Of a stretch of 48,479 nt of DNA, positions 7,636 through 17,598 are shown piece after piece; positions within the stretch are counted from its first letter, which is position 1; each line of letters starts with the position of its first letter. Under the pieces are notes generated by a model, which made no database searches, was not told the origin of the DNA, and saw only the letters and a program-made list of their open reading frames with translations. Location: the NCBI GenBank assembly GCA_022562795.1, contig JADFOP010000012.1, positions 1 through 48,479 of the forward strand. Direction: 5' to 3'. The stretch is from Nitrospinota bacterium. Its GTDB lineage: Bacteria; JADFOP01. The position numbers were made by a program, and so were the translations under genes.

Positions 7636-8574
7636 ATGGTAACCATCGCCTTTACTTCCGACCTCCACGTGGACGCCTCCGAGGCCAACGCCGCTCTTAT
7701 GCCCCACCTGGTCGAGGCCGTCGAGGCTTCCGAGCCAGACCTCTTCGTGCTGGCGGGCGACGTGGGCGGAGGGGCTACGGGGTTGCTCGGGACCCTTGAG
7801 GCCTTCCGGCCTCTGCCCATCCCAAAACTCTTCGTCCCCGGCAACCACGACCTCTGGATGGAGGCCCGCGGGCCCTTCACCCGCTACCGGCTCGACAGCG
7901 CCACGAAGTATCACGCGCTCCTTCCGGCCCTCTGCGAGTCCGCCGGCTGGCACTACCTGCCGGCCGAGCCATTTAAGCTGAACGGGGTTGGCCTGGCCGG
8001 GGCCATGGGCTGGTACGACTACAGCCTTCGCAACCGCGCCCTCGACGGCCTCATCCCCCGGAGGGCCTACCTACGGGGCCGCTTCGGCCGCCTGGTGTGG
8101 AACGACGCCCGTCGCATCCGTTGGCCCAAGCGACCCGGCGAGCCGGGCTGGAGGCGGCGGAGCGCCTGCCTGACCGACAAGGCAATTCTCGAGGGGCAGC
8201 TCGCCTCCCTGGAGGACCACCTCTCCAGGCTCGAGGCCGAGGGCGCGTCGGCGGTCGTTGTCGTGACCCACTTCCTACCGGGGGCCGAATTGCTCGATTA
8301 CACGGGCCGGCCGGAGCTCGATTTCGCCTGCGGCTTCGCCGGAAGCCGGAGGCTCGGAGGCCTCATCGCCTCGCGGCCCGCCGTCCAAGCCCTCATCTGC
8401 GGTCACACCCACAGGCCCGGCCAGGCAACCTCAGGAGGCGTGCCCGTCTACCAGAGCCCAGTCGGGCTGCTCGCGCGCTGCTGCGCACGCCTGCCGTTCT
8501 TGAAGGCCGGAAGGCCTTCTCCTCTTGAGGTCTTGGCCAAAGAGCGGGTCGGCATCCTCAAGATCGAGGCCTAA
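7636..8574 (+). CDS. Calcineurin-type metallophosphoesterase
   Basis: 312 residues with the full two-metal phosphoesterase signature: SDLHVD (residues 8-13), LAGDVGG (40-46), PGNHDLW (69-75), an internal TH (VVTHFLPG), and the C-terminal CGHTHRPG. The central section is arginine-rich (RRIRWPKRPGEPGWRRRSA) and atypical. No signal peptide is visible, so it is probably cytosolic. The substrate is unknown. The region before the ATG has no good ribosome site, and 167 bases separate it from the DUF2400 gene, so it may have its own promoter, though I see no convincing boxes. Confidence 0.8.
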   Translation: MVTIAFTSDLHVDASEANAALMPHLVEAVEASEPDLFVLAGDVGGGATGLLGTLEAFRPLPIPKLFVPGNHDLWMEARGPFTRYRLDSATKYHALLPALCESAGWHYLPAEPFKLNGVGLAGAMGWYDYSLRNRALDGLIPRRAYLRGRFGRLVWNDARRIRWPKRPGEPGWRRRSACLTDKAILEGQLASLEDHLSRLEAEGASAVVVVTHFLPGAELLDYTGRPELDFACGFAGSRRLGGLIASRPAVQALICGHTHRPGQATSGGVPVYQSPVGLLARCCARLPFLKAGRPSPLEVLAKERVGILKIEA

Positions 8575-8682
8575 GTCCCACCGAACTTAGAAACCATAAA
8601 TGAGGGCTTGTAGCAGAAACATTCGGCAAGCCCCAAGATAAGGGGGTCATTTCGTAGCTTCCCCCTAATGGAGGACTCACCC

Positions 8683-9594
8683 ATGCCGACAATCGAATTC
8701 ATAGGACCCTTAATGGAATGGATCCTTTTTCCTCTCTTCAGGATCGCCATCATCATCATCGGCGCCTGGGGGCTCGCCCGGCTGTCGAAGCCCGTGCTGG
8801 AGCGCCTGGAGCCTTTCATCGTCAAGGCCCGCCATAAAGACGAAGCGAAGGGCGAGGCCGAAAAAAGGGCCAAGACCTTAACCCAAATAGTCTGGCACAT
8901 CGCGCGGGTCACCATCGGGGTGGTGGCCATCATCATGGTCCTCGGCCAGCTCGGCCTCCAGATCGGCCCCATCCTGGCCGGTTTGGGGATGGTGGGTCTC
9001 GCCGTCGGCTTCGGTGCGCAGAACATGGTCAAGGACGTCATAAACGGGTTCTTCCTCCTGATGGAGAACCACTACCGCGTGGGCGATGTGGTGCGCATGG
9101 CCGGTGTGGCGGGGCTGGTCGAGGCGGTCAACCTCCGGGTCACCATCCTTAGGGACCTGCAGGGTCGGGTCCACGTCATCCCCAACGGCCACTTCGAGGT
9201 CCTGACCAACTTCACCAAGGACTGGTCCCGGGCGCTCCTCGATATCGGCGTGGCCTACAAAGAGGACGTGGACGAGGTGATGGCCGTCCTTGAGGAGGTG
9301 GGGGAAGAGCTCCGACAAGACAAGGATTTCAAGGAGCTCATCATGGAGCCCCTGAACATCCTCGGGGTAGAGGACTTCGGCGAGAGCGAAGTCACCATCC
9401 GGATGTTTTTCAAGACCCAGCCCCTTAAGCAGTGGGACGTTTCCAGGGAGTTTCGCCGGCGGGTGAAGAAGGCCTTCGATGAAAAAGGCATCGAGATCCC
9501 CTTCCCACACCGGACAATCTACATGGGCGTCCCCGAAGAGCAGGGCCACCTCTTCGTCGAGCAGGTCCCAGCAGGAGGAAAAGCCGGGGAGTAG
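8683..9594 (+). CDS. MscS-type mechanosensitive channel
   Basis: Small-conductance osmotic release valve of the inner membrane, about 303 residues. Helices lie near residues 8-30 and 70-95, followed by the pore helix (GPILAGLGMVGLAVGFGAQN, glycine/alanine-rich as in MscS TM3), the beta domain (MENHYRVGDVVRMAGVAGLV), VHVIPNGHF and the C-terminal alpha/beta domain ending in an IPFPHRTIYMG strand. GGAGG at 8670-8674 sits 8 bases before the ATG at 8683, so I prefer that start over the in-frame ATG at 8668, which overlaps the ribosome site. It is convergent with thiC. Confidence 0.92.
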   Translation: MPTIEFIGPLMEWILFPLFRIAIIIIGAWGLARLSKPVLERLEPFIVKARHKDEAKGEAEKRAKTLTQIVWHIARVTIGVVAIIMVLGQLGLQIGPILAGLGMVGLAVGFGAQNMVKDVINGFFLLMENHYRVGDVVRMAGVAGLVEAVNLRVTILRDLQGRVHVIPNGHFEVLTNFTKDWSRALLDIGVAYKEDVDEVMAVLEEVGEELRQDKDFKELIMEPLNILGVEDFGESEVTIRMFFKTQPLKQWDVSREFRRRVKKAFDEKGIEIPFPHRTIYMGVPEEQGHLFVEQVPAGGKAGE

Positions 9595-9611
9595 GGCTTG
9601 AGAGGCCCATG

Positions 9612-9628
9612 GCGCCTATGGCGCTTTT
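9612..9628 (+). terminator. Weak hairpin after the mscS gene
   Basis: GCGCC and GGCGC form a 5-bp stem around a 3-base loop, followed by TTTTGG. It is short, so only a weak candidate for the end of the plus-strand series. Confidence 0.3.
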
Positions 9629-9645
9629 GGAGACAAAAAAAACAC

Positions 9646-9678
9646 AAATCGCGGAAAATCGCGGAAAATCGCGGAAAA
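9646..9678. repeat. 10-nt tandem repeat (GCGGAAAATC, about 3 copies)
   Basis: Three consecutive units of GCGGAAAATC, the last ending in ACC, lie between the convergent mscS and thiC genes. A sister array with the unit CGGAAAATGG occurs at 20006-20035. Confidence 0.85.
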
Positions 9679-9753
9679 CCGGGCTGGTAGGTATACTTAC
9701 AGAATGTGAAAGCCACAGCCGCCCTCGATCTTAAACCCTGCCGCCTTCTATCC

Positions 9754-11157
<1,404 letters not shown>

Positions 11158-11216
11158 AGCTCGTTACCTCCTGATTACGTGGAGAGAGTATGGGTTTATG
11201 ATGCCTGCCTCCTATT

Positions 11217-11873
11217 TTACGGGCGGGCCGGGGCGGCCTCGGTCATCTCACTAAGAATCCCTCGAGCCGCCTCAGCCGGGTCGTCGGCGGCAATGACGGC
11301 GCTGATGAGGGCCACACCACAGGCCCCGTGGGCGAGCACCTCGGCGACGTTGCCCGGCTTCACCCCCCCGAGGCCGATAACGGGGACGGACGTCCCCAGA
11401 GCCGCCGCAACCTCCTGGAGGGCCTCAAGGCCGACGGGAGGGCCGTAGGCGGCCTTGGAGGGGGTGTAGAAGAGGGGGCCGAAGAAGATGTAGTCGGCCC
11501 CCGCCTCGGCTGCCTGCCTGGCTTCGGCGAGCGAGTGGGTGGAGACCCCCACCAGCATCTCCTCGCCGACGATCCGTCGGGCGATGGCGGGCGGCAGGCC
11601 TCTGGCCGGTAGATGCACCCCGTCGGCCCCAACCGCGAGGGCCACATCCGCCCGGTCGTTGATGATGAGATGCGCCCCCCGCTCGGCGGTCAGCGCCCTA
11701 AGCTCCTCTGCCAAAGCCGTAAGCTTCCCGGCCGCCATGTCCTTCTCTCTAAGTTGAAACCACCGGGCCCCGCCGTCCAGGGCGCTCGCCACGACGTCGG
11801 CGAGCGGCCGGCCCCGGGTCTTGGCCCGGTCTGTGATGACCATCAGGTCGATCTGGCTGGACAGCTTCCTCAC
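11217..11873 (-). CDS. thiE: Thiamine-phosphate synthase ThiE
   Basis: Joins HMP-pyrophosphate and the thiazole phosphate into thiamine monophosphate. 218 residues, TIM barrel. Diagnostic segments: [55 protein letters not shown] and [13 protein letters not shown]. The GTG start overlaps the end of thiG by 4 bases (GTGA). The gap to thiC is 59 bases and contains the thiC ribosome site. Confidence 0.95.
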   Translation of the reverse strand: MRKLSSQIDLMVITDRAKTRGRPLADVVASALDGGARWFQLREKDMAAGKLTALAEELRALTAERGAHLIINDRADVALAVGADGVHLPARGLPPAIARRIVGEEMLVGVSTHSLAEARQAAEAGADYIFFGPLFYTPSKAAYGPPVGLEALQEVAAALGTSVPVIGLGGVKPGNVAEVLAHGACGVALISAVIAADDPAEAARGILSEMTEAAPARP

Positions 11874-12649
11874 TCGATGAGTCCCTCCAGGGGGCTCGAG
11901 GCGGAGGCGTAGAGCTTACGCGGTATGCGGCCGGCCAAGTAGGCGAGCCGCCCGCTCTCGATGGCGAGCTTCATGGCACGGGCCATCCCGATGGGGTCCC
12001 TGGCCCCGGCGATCGCGGTGTTCATCAGAACCGCGTCGCACCCGAGCTCCATGGCGATGGAGGCGTCGCTGGCGGTCCCCACCCCGGCGTCGACGATGAT
12101 GGGGACGGTCGCCTGCTCCAGGATGATGCGGATGTTGTAAGGGTTTCGGACACCCAGCCCGCTGCCGATGGGCGCCCCCAGGGGCATGACGCATGCGGCT
12201 CCGGCCTCCACGAGCTGGCGGCAGACCACCGGGTCGTCGTTGGTGTAGGGCATCACCACGAAGCCCTCCTTGGCCAGCACCTCGGTTGCTTTAAGCAGCT
12301 GGGGGTTGTCGGGAAAGAGGGTATCCCGGCAGCCGATGACCTCGAGCTTCACCAGATCGGATATCCCCGCCTCGCGGGCCAGCCTGGAGGTCCGGATGGC
12401 CTCCTCGGCCGTGTAGCAGCCGGCCGTGTTGGGCAGGACCGTCACCCTGGATAGGTCGATGTAGTCCAGCAGGTTCTCCTGCGTGCGGTCGAGAATGTTG
12501 ACCCGCCTGACGGCTACAGTAATTATCTCAGCCCCCGAGGCCTCCAGGACCTCGGCGTTTTGTTTGAAGTCCTTGTACTTGCCGCTGCCGATGATCAACC
12601 GGGAGCGAAACCGCCGCCCGGCGACCTCAAGATGGTCGTTCTCCACCAT
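11870..12649 (-). CDS. thiG: Thiazole synthase ThiG
   Basis: Builds the thiazole phosphate ring from DXP, dehydroglycine and ThiS-thiocarboxylate. 259 residues. Blocks: [73 protein letters not shown] and [15 protein letters not shown]. The ATG overlaps the thiS stop by one base (TAATG), with GGAGG in the 3' end of thiS as its ribosome site. No dehydroglycine-forming enzyme (ThiO or ThiH) is in the window, so it must be encoded elsewhere. Confidence 0.97.
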   Translation of the reverse strand: MVENDHLEVAGRRFRSRLIIGSGKYKDFKQNAEVLEASGAEIITVAVRRVNILDRTQENLLDYIDLSRVTVLPNTAGCYTAEEAIRTSRLAREAGISDLVKLEVIGCRDTLFPDNPQLLKATEVLAKEGFVVMPYTNDDPVVCRQLVEAGAACVMPLGAPIGSGLGVRNPYNIRIILEQATVPIIVDAGVGTASDASIAMELGCDAVLMNTAIAGARDPIGMARAMKLAIESGRLAYLAGRIPRKLYASASSPLEGLIE

Positions 12650-12852
12650 TAGCCGCCTCCTACAAAGGTGACAATCTCAACCACATCCCCATCGCGGAGT
12701 TTCTCCTCTCCATAGGCCGCCTTGGGAACAATGTCACGGTTGCGCTCCACGGCCAGTAGCTCAGGCCGCATGCCGAGCTCCTCGATGAGCGAGGCCACAG
12801 TGGTCCCATCGGCCACTTCATGGCTCTCGCCGTTTAGATGAATAATCAGCAC
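12649..12852 (-). CDS. thiS: Sulfur carrier protein ThiS
   Basis: 67-residue ubiquitin-fold sulfur carrier, starting [16 protein letters not shown] and ending TFVGGG. The C-terminal diglycine is the site that is adenylated and turned into a thiocarboxylate; here there is one extra glycine in the run, so the chain ends Gly-Gly-Gly. The middle segment [15 protein letters not shown] is typical. GTG start with AAGG upstream. It is the first gene of the thi operon, directly downstream of the riboswitch and terminator. Confidence 0.93.
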   Translation of the reverse strand: MLIIHLNGESHEVADGTTVASLIEELGMRPELLAVERNRDIVPKAAYGEEKLRDGDVVEIVTFVGGG

Positions 12853-12911
12853 AAGGTGGACCTTCTAGGGTCGGCCGGCGACGGGGAGGGGCAGCGGGGG
12901 GCGACGGGCCC

Positions 12912-12949
12912 ACAAGAACAACGCCGCCTCCCTGATCGTGGGAGGCGGC
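12912..12949 (-). terminator. Intrinsic terminator of the thi riboswitch
   Basis: A perfect 10-bp stem (GCCGCCTCCC at 12949-12940 and GGGAGGCGGC at 12932-12923 on the minus strand) with a 7-base loop is followed by GTTGTTCTTGT. It lies between the TPP aptamer and thiS, the expected place for a ligand-controlled transcription terminator. The alternative antiterminator pairing cannot be proven by eye. Confidence 0.75.
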
Positions 12950-13013
12950 GCGGCGAGTAAGCGAGTGATGCGCGCTAAGTGCCGGGTGAATTGCCAAAAA
13001 CCCCGGCCTTCCG

Positions 13014-13111
<98 letters not shown>

Positions 13112-13120
13112 TACATTCAT

Positions 13121-13150
13121 AATATACCTTTCCGGCGCAGCGTTCGTCAA
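13121..13150 (-). promoter_or_regulatory. Sigma-70 promoter of the thi operon
   Basis: TTGACG (13150-13145) and TATATT (13126-13121) on the minus strand are 18 bases apart. Transcription would start near 13114, a few bases before the aptamer, which fits well. Confidence 0.75.
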
Positions 13151-13264
13151 GGGGCATCGAAAGGCGCCCGCGGCTCGGCCCGTTAAAGGCCGGAGGCCGG
13201 GCCCTTGGCTGACCCTAGCACTTAGAGGAAAGGGAAGAATTGGCGCCCCGGCCTCCCCTCGCCC

Positions 13265-13294
13265 TTGCCTTCCCCTCTCAGGGTGGGGTATTAT
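13265..13294 (+). promoter_or_regulatory. Candidate promoter of the menaquinone operon
   Basis: TTGCCT (13265-13270) and TATTAT (13289-13294), 18 bases apart, about 50 bases upstream of the UbiD-like start codon. The remaining sequence back to the thi promoter is G+C-rich, with a GGCCCG...CGGGCC inverted repeat and no visible gene. Confidence 0.5.
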
Positions 13295-13344
13295 GAGGAG
13301 TTCCGGGCTTTGAGTCGTTAAGGAAAAGAAGGGAGCCGTCTTCC

Positions 13345-14808
13345 ATGGCCTACGGTTCACTAAGAGCCTTTGTAGAGCGGCTGGATGCAGCCGGCGAGCT
13401 GGTCCGCATCAAAACCCCCGTGAGCCCCGTCCTGGAGATAACCGAGATCGCCGACCGGGTGGTCAAGGCCGGCGGGCCGGCGCTGCTCTTCGAGCAGGTG
13501 GAGGGCTCAGCCTATCCCCTTATAATTAACGCCTTCGGGAGCGAGCGGCGGATGGCGTGGGCCCTGGGGTTCGAATCCCTCGACGAGGTGACCAAAGACA
13601 TCGAGGACCTGCTTGAGTTCGAGGTGCCCGAGGGCTGGATCGACAAGATCAAGCTCCTGCCGAAGCTTGCAAAGCTCGCCTCCTACGCGCCCGAGACGGT
13701 CTCTTCGGGGCCGTGCCAGGAGGTGGTGGAGACCGAGCCCTCCCTCGACGAGCTTCCCATCATGAAGTGCTGGCCCGAAGACGGGGGCCGATACATCACC
13801 TTCCCCCAGGTCATCACCCGAAGCCCCCGCGACGGCAAGCGCAACGTCGGCATGTACCGGATGCAGGTCCTCGACGAGCGCTCCACCATCATGCACTGGC
13901 AGCTCCACCACGACGCCAACCGCCACTACCACGAGGCGGAGCAGATGGGCCTGGATAGGCTCGAGGTGGCCGTGGCCCTGGGGGGCGACCCGGCCCTCAC
14001 TTACTCCGCCACGGCCCCCATCCCGCCCGGTATGGATGAGTACCTCTTCGGCGGATACTTCCGCAAAGAGAAGGTGCGGCTGGTAAAGGCCAAGACCGTG
14101 GAGCTGGAGGTGCCCGCCAGCGCCGACTTCGTCCTCGAAGGCTACGTCAAGGTGGGCGAGACCCGCACAGAGGGGCCCTTCGGCGACCACACGGGGTTTT
14201 ACACGGGCCTGGAGCAGTACCCCGTCTTTCATCTCACTGCCATAACCCGCAGGCGCGACCCCATCTACCCCTCCACCATGGTGGGCAAGCCCATCATGGA
14301 GGACGCCTACCTGGGTCTCGCCACACTCCGTCTGTTCTTGCCAATTTTGAAGATGCAGATCCCCGAACTTGTCGACTTCCATATGCCCCCCGAGGCGTGC
14401 TTTCACAACCTGGCCATCGTCTCCATCGAGAAACGCTACCCCTACCAGGCCCGCAAAGTGGTCCACCAGCTCTGGGGCCTTGGCCAGATGATGCTGACCA
14501 AGTGCATCGTTGTTGTGGACGCTCACATCGACGTTCGCAACCCCACCGAAGCGCTCTGGTACACGGCCGGCAACATAGACGCCCGCCGCGACGTTTTCTT
14601 CGCCGACGGGCCCGTGGACGTCCTTGACCACGCCTCCCCCTTCCTCGGCGCCGGCAGCAAGATGGGCATCGACGCAACGAGGAAGATGCCGGAGGAGGGC
14701 CACCCACGGGGCTGGCCCGAGGAGATTTTGATGACCGAGGAGATGGTCGAAAGGGTCACGGCCCGCTGGAAGGAGTATGGCCTTGCAGAGATCGTCCCAC
14801 TTGGGTGA
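13345..14808 (+). CDS. UbiD-family prenylated-flavin decarboxylase (menaquinone, MqnL-like)
   Basis: 487 residues, the UbiD family size. Segments: MAYGSLRAFVERLDAAGELV, GPALLFEQVEG, NVGMYRMQVLDERSTIMHWQ (prFMN-binding region), and EGPFGDHTGFYTG, which holds the catalytic Glu and neighbouring acidic residue. PIYPSTMVGKP and a C-terminal GIDATRKMPEEGHPRGW follow. In the first position of a futalosine operon the likely job is decarboxylation of the naphthoate ring after prenylation (MqnL), which needs prenylated FMN from a UbiX/MqnM partner that is not in this window. Assignment to this step rests on operon context; the family also contains UbiD proper and phenolic-acid decarboxylases. Confidence 0.88.
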   Translation: MAYGSLRAFVERLDAAGELVRIKTPVSPVLEITEIADRVVKAGGPALLFEQVEGSAYPLIINAFGSERRMAWALGFESLDEVTKDIEDLLEFEVPEGWIDKIKLLPKLAKLASYAPETVSSGPCQEVVETEPSLDELPIMKCWPEDGGRYITFPQVITRSPRDGKRNVGMYRMQVLDERSTIMHWQLHHDANRHYHEAEQMGLDRLEVAVALGGDPALTYSATAPIPPGMDEYLFGGYFRKEKVRLVKAKTVELEVPASADFVLEGYVKVGETRTEGPFGDHTGFYTGLEQYPVFHLTAITRRRDPIYPSTMVGKPIMEDAYLGLATLRLFLPILKMQIPELVDFHMPPEACFHNLAIVSIEKRYPYQARKVVHQLWGLGQMMLTKCIVVVDAHIDVRNPTEALWYTAGNIDARRDVFFADGPVDVLDHASPFLGAGSKMGIDATRKMPEEGHPRGWPEEILMTEEMVERVTARWKEYGLAEIVPLG

Positions 14809-15676
14809 GGCGACGGCGCGGTCCCGGCCCGCCTTGCCGCTCATCCTCGAGGACATAAAGCTCGCACACACCGTCTTCGCCATGCCCTTCGCCCTGATGG
14901 GGGCGCTCCTGGCGGCTGACGGGCTTCCGAGCCTGTGGGAGCTCACCTGGATCGTGGTCGCCGTGGTGGGCGCCCGAAGCGCCGCGATGGCGTTTAACCG
15001 GCTTGTTGACGCCCCTCTCGATGCCGCCCACGACCGTACCGAAGGCCGGCCCCTGCCGTCGGGCAAGGCCAGCCCACGCCACTACAAAGCCTTCATCGCC
15101 TGCTCTATAGCCCTGTTTGAGCTGGCCGCATGGATGCTCAACAGCCTCGCGTTCCTGCTCTCGCCGGTGGTGCTGGCCATCATCCTCGGCTACTCCTACA
15201 CCAAGCGCTTCACCCGTTGGAGCCACCTCTGGCTGGGGGTGGCGCTTGCCTGCGCCCCCATCGGCGCGTGGATCGCCATCCGCGGCGACATCGCCCTGGC
15301 CCCCCTCCTGCTGGGGGTGGCCGTGGCCTTCTGGGTCGCAGGGTTCGACACCTTATACGCCTGCCAGGACGTTGAGCATGACGCCGCTATGGGGCTTCAA
15401 AGCCTCCCTAGGGCCCTGGGGCTTAAGGGGGCTCTCCATGCCGCCCGGGCCTTCCACGTCCTTATGGTGGTGGCGCTGGTGGGGCTGCTGTTCGCGGCCG
15501 GCCTGGGCTGGATCTACCTTGCAGGGGTTCTGGTGGCAGTTGGGCTGCTGGTATACGAGCATATCCTTGTCCGCCCAGAGGACCTATCGAGGCTGCCCGT
15601 CGCGTTCCTCCACATCAACGGGTTGGTGAGCTTCACCCTCCTGGCGGCCACCGGTATAGAAAGGATTGTCCTATGA
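14777..15676 (+). CDS. mqnP: UbiA-family prenyltransferase (MqnP-like)
   Basis: Membrane enzyme that attaches the polyprenyl tail to an aromatic acid. 299 residues with about eight membrane helices. The two Asp-rich motifs for Mg-diphosphate are N74-x3-D78-x3-D82 (FNRLVDAPLDAAHD) and D191...D198...D202 (FDTLYACQDVEHD). In this operon the substrate is expected to be 1,4-dihydroxy-6-naphthoate. The frame overlaps the upstream gene by 32 bases; AAGGAG is only one base from the ATG at 14777, so TTG at 14783 or 14801 may be the true start. Confidence 0.88.
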   Translation: MALQRSSHLGEATARSRPALPLILEDIKLAHTVFAMPFALMGALLAADGLPSLWELTWIVVAVVGARSAAMAFNRLVDAPLDAAHDRTEGRPLPSGKASPRHYKAFIACSIALFELAAWMLNSLAFLLSPVVLAIILGYSYTKRFTRWSHLWLGVALACAPIGAWIAIRGDIALAPLLLGVAVAFWVAGFDTLYACQDVEHDAAMGLQSLPRALGLKGALHAARAFHVLMVVALVGLLFAAGLGWIYLAGVLVAVGLLVYEHILVRPEDLSRLPVAFLHINGLVSFTLLAATGIERIVL

Positions 15677-16773
15677 GTGAGCGAGCTTCCTGGCGCGATG
15701 AGGCCCTCGGGCCCATCGCCGAGAAAGTGGCCGCAGGCGAGCGGCTCTCGGCCGAAGACGGCCTCGTTCTGTTCGGCACACCCGACCTGTTGGGTCTCGG
15801 CGCGCTGGCGAACCAGGTAAGGGAGTCCCTCCACGGCAACGTTACACACTTCAATCAGAACCGCCATATCAACCCGACCAACATCTGCGAGGCCCACTGC
15901 CGCTTCTGCGCCTTCGGACGCGCCCCAGGCGCCGCCGGGGCCTACCAGTATTCCATCGAGGAGATTGTGGCCAAGGCCCGCGAGGCCGAAGCCGCCGGGG
16001 CCCGCGAGATCCACATCGTGGGCGGCCACCACCCGGACCTCTCCCTGGAGTGGTACTTAGAGATGCTTGAGGCCATGAAGCGGGCCTGCCCGGAGCTCCA
16101 CTTGAAAGCCTTTACGGCTATGGAGATAGACTACTTCACCGAGATAACGGGTCTCTCGGCGCGCGAGGTAATCGAGCGTCTCATGAATGCGGGGATGGAT
16201 TCCATGCCGGGCGGTGGGGCTGAGGTTTTCGCCCCCCGTGTGCGCAAGATAATTTGCCGGAACAAGGGCACCGGGGAACGCTGGATTGAGATCCACCGAA
16301 TCGCACACGGCCTTGGCATAAAAAGCAACTGCACGATGCTCTACGGCCACGTGGAGACGCACGAAGAGCGGGTCGACCACCTCCTTCAGCTTCGCGCGCT
16401 CCAGGACGAGACGGGCGGCTTCCAGGCGTTCGTGCCGCTGGTATTCCACCCCGAGAACACCGCTCTCAGGCGCATCACCAAGGCCAGCGGTGTGGAGGAC
16501 CTCCGGCTCATAGCCGTTTCCCGGCTGCTGCTCGACAACATTCCACACATCAAGGCCTACTGGATAATGCTGGGGATTAAAACGGCCCAAGTGGCTCTCG
16601 CCTTCGGGGCCGACGACCTGGACGGCACTGTGGTGGAAGAGAAGATTTTCCACGATGCGGGAGCCGACTCCCCCCAGGAGGTCCCCCTGGACGAGCTCGT
16701 GAGCCTCATCCGCGCCGCCGGGCGCGAGCCCGTCGAGCGCGACACCGTCTACAACGTCGTCCAACGCCACTAA
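15673..16773 (+). CDS. mqnE: Aminofutalosine synthase MqnE
   Basis: Radical SAM enzyme that joins the MqnA product to the SAM-derived adenosyl radical, giving aminofutalosine. 366 residues. The cluster cysteines are C72, C76 and C79 (ICEAHCRFCAF). Further family blocks: IHIVGGHHPDLSLEWY, MDSMPGGGAEVF, NCTMLYGHVETHEER and FVPLVFHPENT. The ATGA overlap with the mqnP stop shows coupling. With mqnA and mqnC next to it, the assignment among the MqnC/MqnE/CofH relatives is secure. Confidence 0.95.
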   Translation: MSERASWRDEALGPIAEKVAAGERLSAEDGLVLFGTPDLLGLGALANQVRESLHGNVTHFNQNRHINPTNICEAHCRFCAFGRAPGAAGAYQYSIEEIVAKAREAEAAGAREIHIVGGHHPDLSLEWYLEMLEAMKRACPELHLKAFTAMEIDYFTEITGLSAREVIERLMNAGMDSMPGGGAEVFAPRVRKIICRNKGTGERWIEIHRIAHGLGIKSNCTMLYGHVETHEERVDHLLQLRALQDETGGFQAFVPLVFHPENTALRRITKASGVEDLRLIAVSRLLLDNIPHIKAYWIMLGIKTAQVALAFGADDLDGTVVEEKIFHDAGADSPQEVPLDELVSLIRAAGREPVERDTVYNVVQRH

Positions 16774-16788
16774 AGAGGAACTCTCAGC

Positions 16789-17598
16789 GTGACGCAGCCG
16801 CGGCCCCGGCTCGGGATTCACTCGTTCTTGAACGCCATGCCCCTCGTGTGGCCCCTCATCAAGGGCCAGATGGAGCATCCTTTCGAGGTGGTGTTCGACA
16901 CACCGGCCCGGCTGGCCGACAGTCTCTCGGCCGGCCGCCTTGATGTCGCCATGGTCCCATCGGTGGAGGTCGCCCGTCACCCCGATTGGCGCGTTATGCG
17001 GGGGCCGGCGATCGCCTCCAATGGGGCCGTAGGCACCGTTGTCGTTGTCTCCCATAGGCCCCTCAAGGAAGTCCGCCGCCTGGCGGTGGACACCAAGAGC
17101 CGAACGAGCATCGTAATGATCGAAATTCTCTTTCGGAAGCGTTTCGGGCACCTGCCCGAGCTCGTACCCATGGCCGACGACCTGGAGGCGATGCTCGGCT
17201 CTTGCGAAGCTGCGCTCGTCATCGGCAACACGGCGTTCGGCGCGTCCCGCCTGGCCACACAGGGCTACCAGGTTGAAGACCTGGGCAGGCAGTGGTATGC
17301 TCTCACCCGCAAGCCCTTCGTCCACGCCGTCTACGCAGTGCGGCGAGGAGTAGAGTTAGGTCGAGCCGCCTCGCTCCTTGCCGAGGCCAAAGAGGCCGGG
17401 CTCGCACAGCTGGAAGCCATCGCCGAGAGCGAGGGCCCACCCATCGGCCTAGCCACTGACGAGGCCCTGGCCTATCTGCGAGATAAAATTATCTACGATC
17501 TGACCCCCAGGGAGGTCGCCGGCCTGGAGACCTTCTTGGCCCTCGGCGAGGAGCTAGGCCTGCTGGAGGGCCCGGTGGAGCTACGCTGGTATGAGTGA
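16789..17598 (+). CDS. mqnA: Chorismate dehydratase MqnA
   Basis: First step of the futalosine pathway: chorismate to 3-[(1-carboxyvinyl)oxy]benzoate. 269 residues, periplasmic-binding-protein-like fold. Typical pieces: RLGIHSFLNAMPLVWPL, GRLDVAMVPSVEVAR, VDTKSRTSIVMIEILF, VIGNTAFGAS and LGRQWYALTRKPFVHAVYAV. GTG start with GAGGA upstream. It overlaps mqnC by 8 bases. Confidence 0.94.
   Translation: MTQPRPRLGIHSFLNAMPLVWPLIKGQMEHPFEVVFDTPARLADSLSAGRLDVAMVPSVEVARHPDWRVMRGPAIASNGAVGTVVVVSHRPLKEVRRLAVDTKSRTSIVMIEILFRKRFGHLPELVPMADDLEAMLGSCEAALVIGNTAFGASRLATQGYQVEDLGRQWYALTRKPFVHAVYAVRRGVELGRAASLLAEAKEAGLAQLEAIAESEGPPIGLATDEALAYLRDKIIYDLTPREVAGLETFLALGEELGLLEGPVELRWYE

Noticed and set aside
13560-13585. 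T-arm-like sequence GGTTCGAATCC suggesting a tRNA
   Set aside because: It lies inside the UbiD-type gene in a conserved reading frame, and no acceptor, D-arm or anticodon arm can be formed around it.
13507-15066. Long open frame (519 codons) on the minus strand
   Set aside because: It runs antisense to the UbiD- and UbiA-type genes, has no domain pattern and is explained by the codon bias of G+C-rich genes on the other strand.
16057-17325. Open frame of 422 codons on the minus strand
   Set aside because: Antisense to mqnE and mqnA. It is a codon-bias artefact with no recognisable family.
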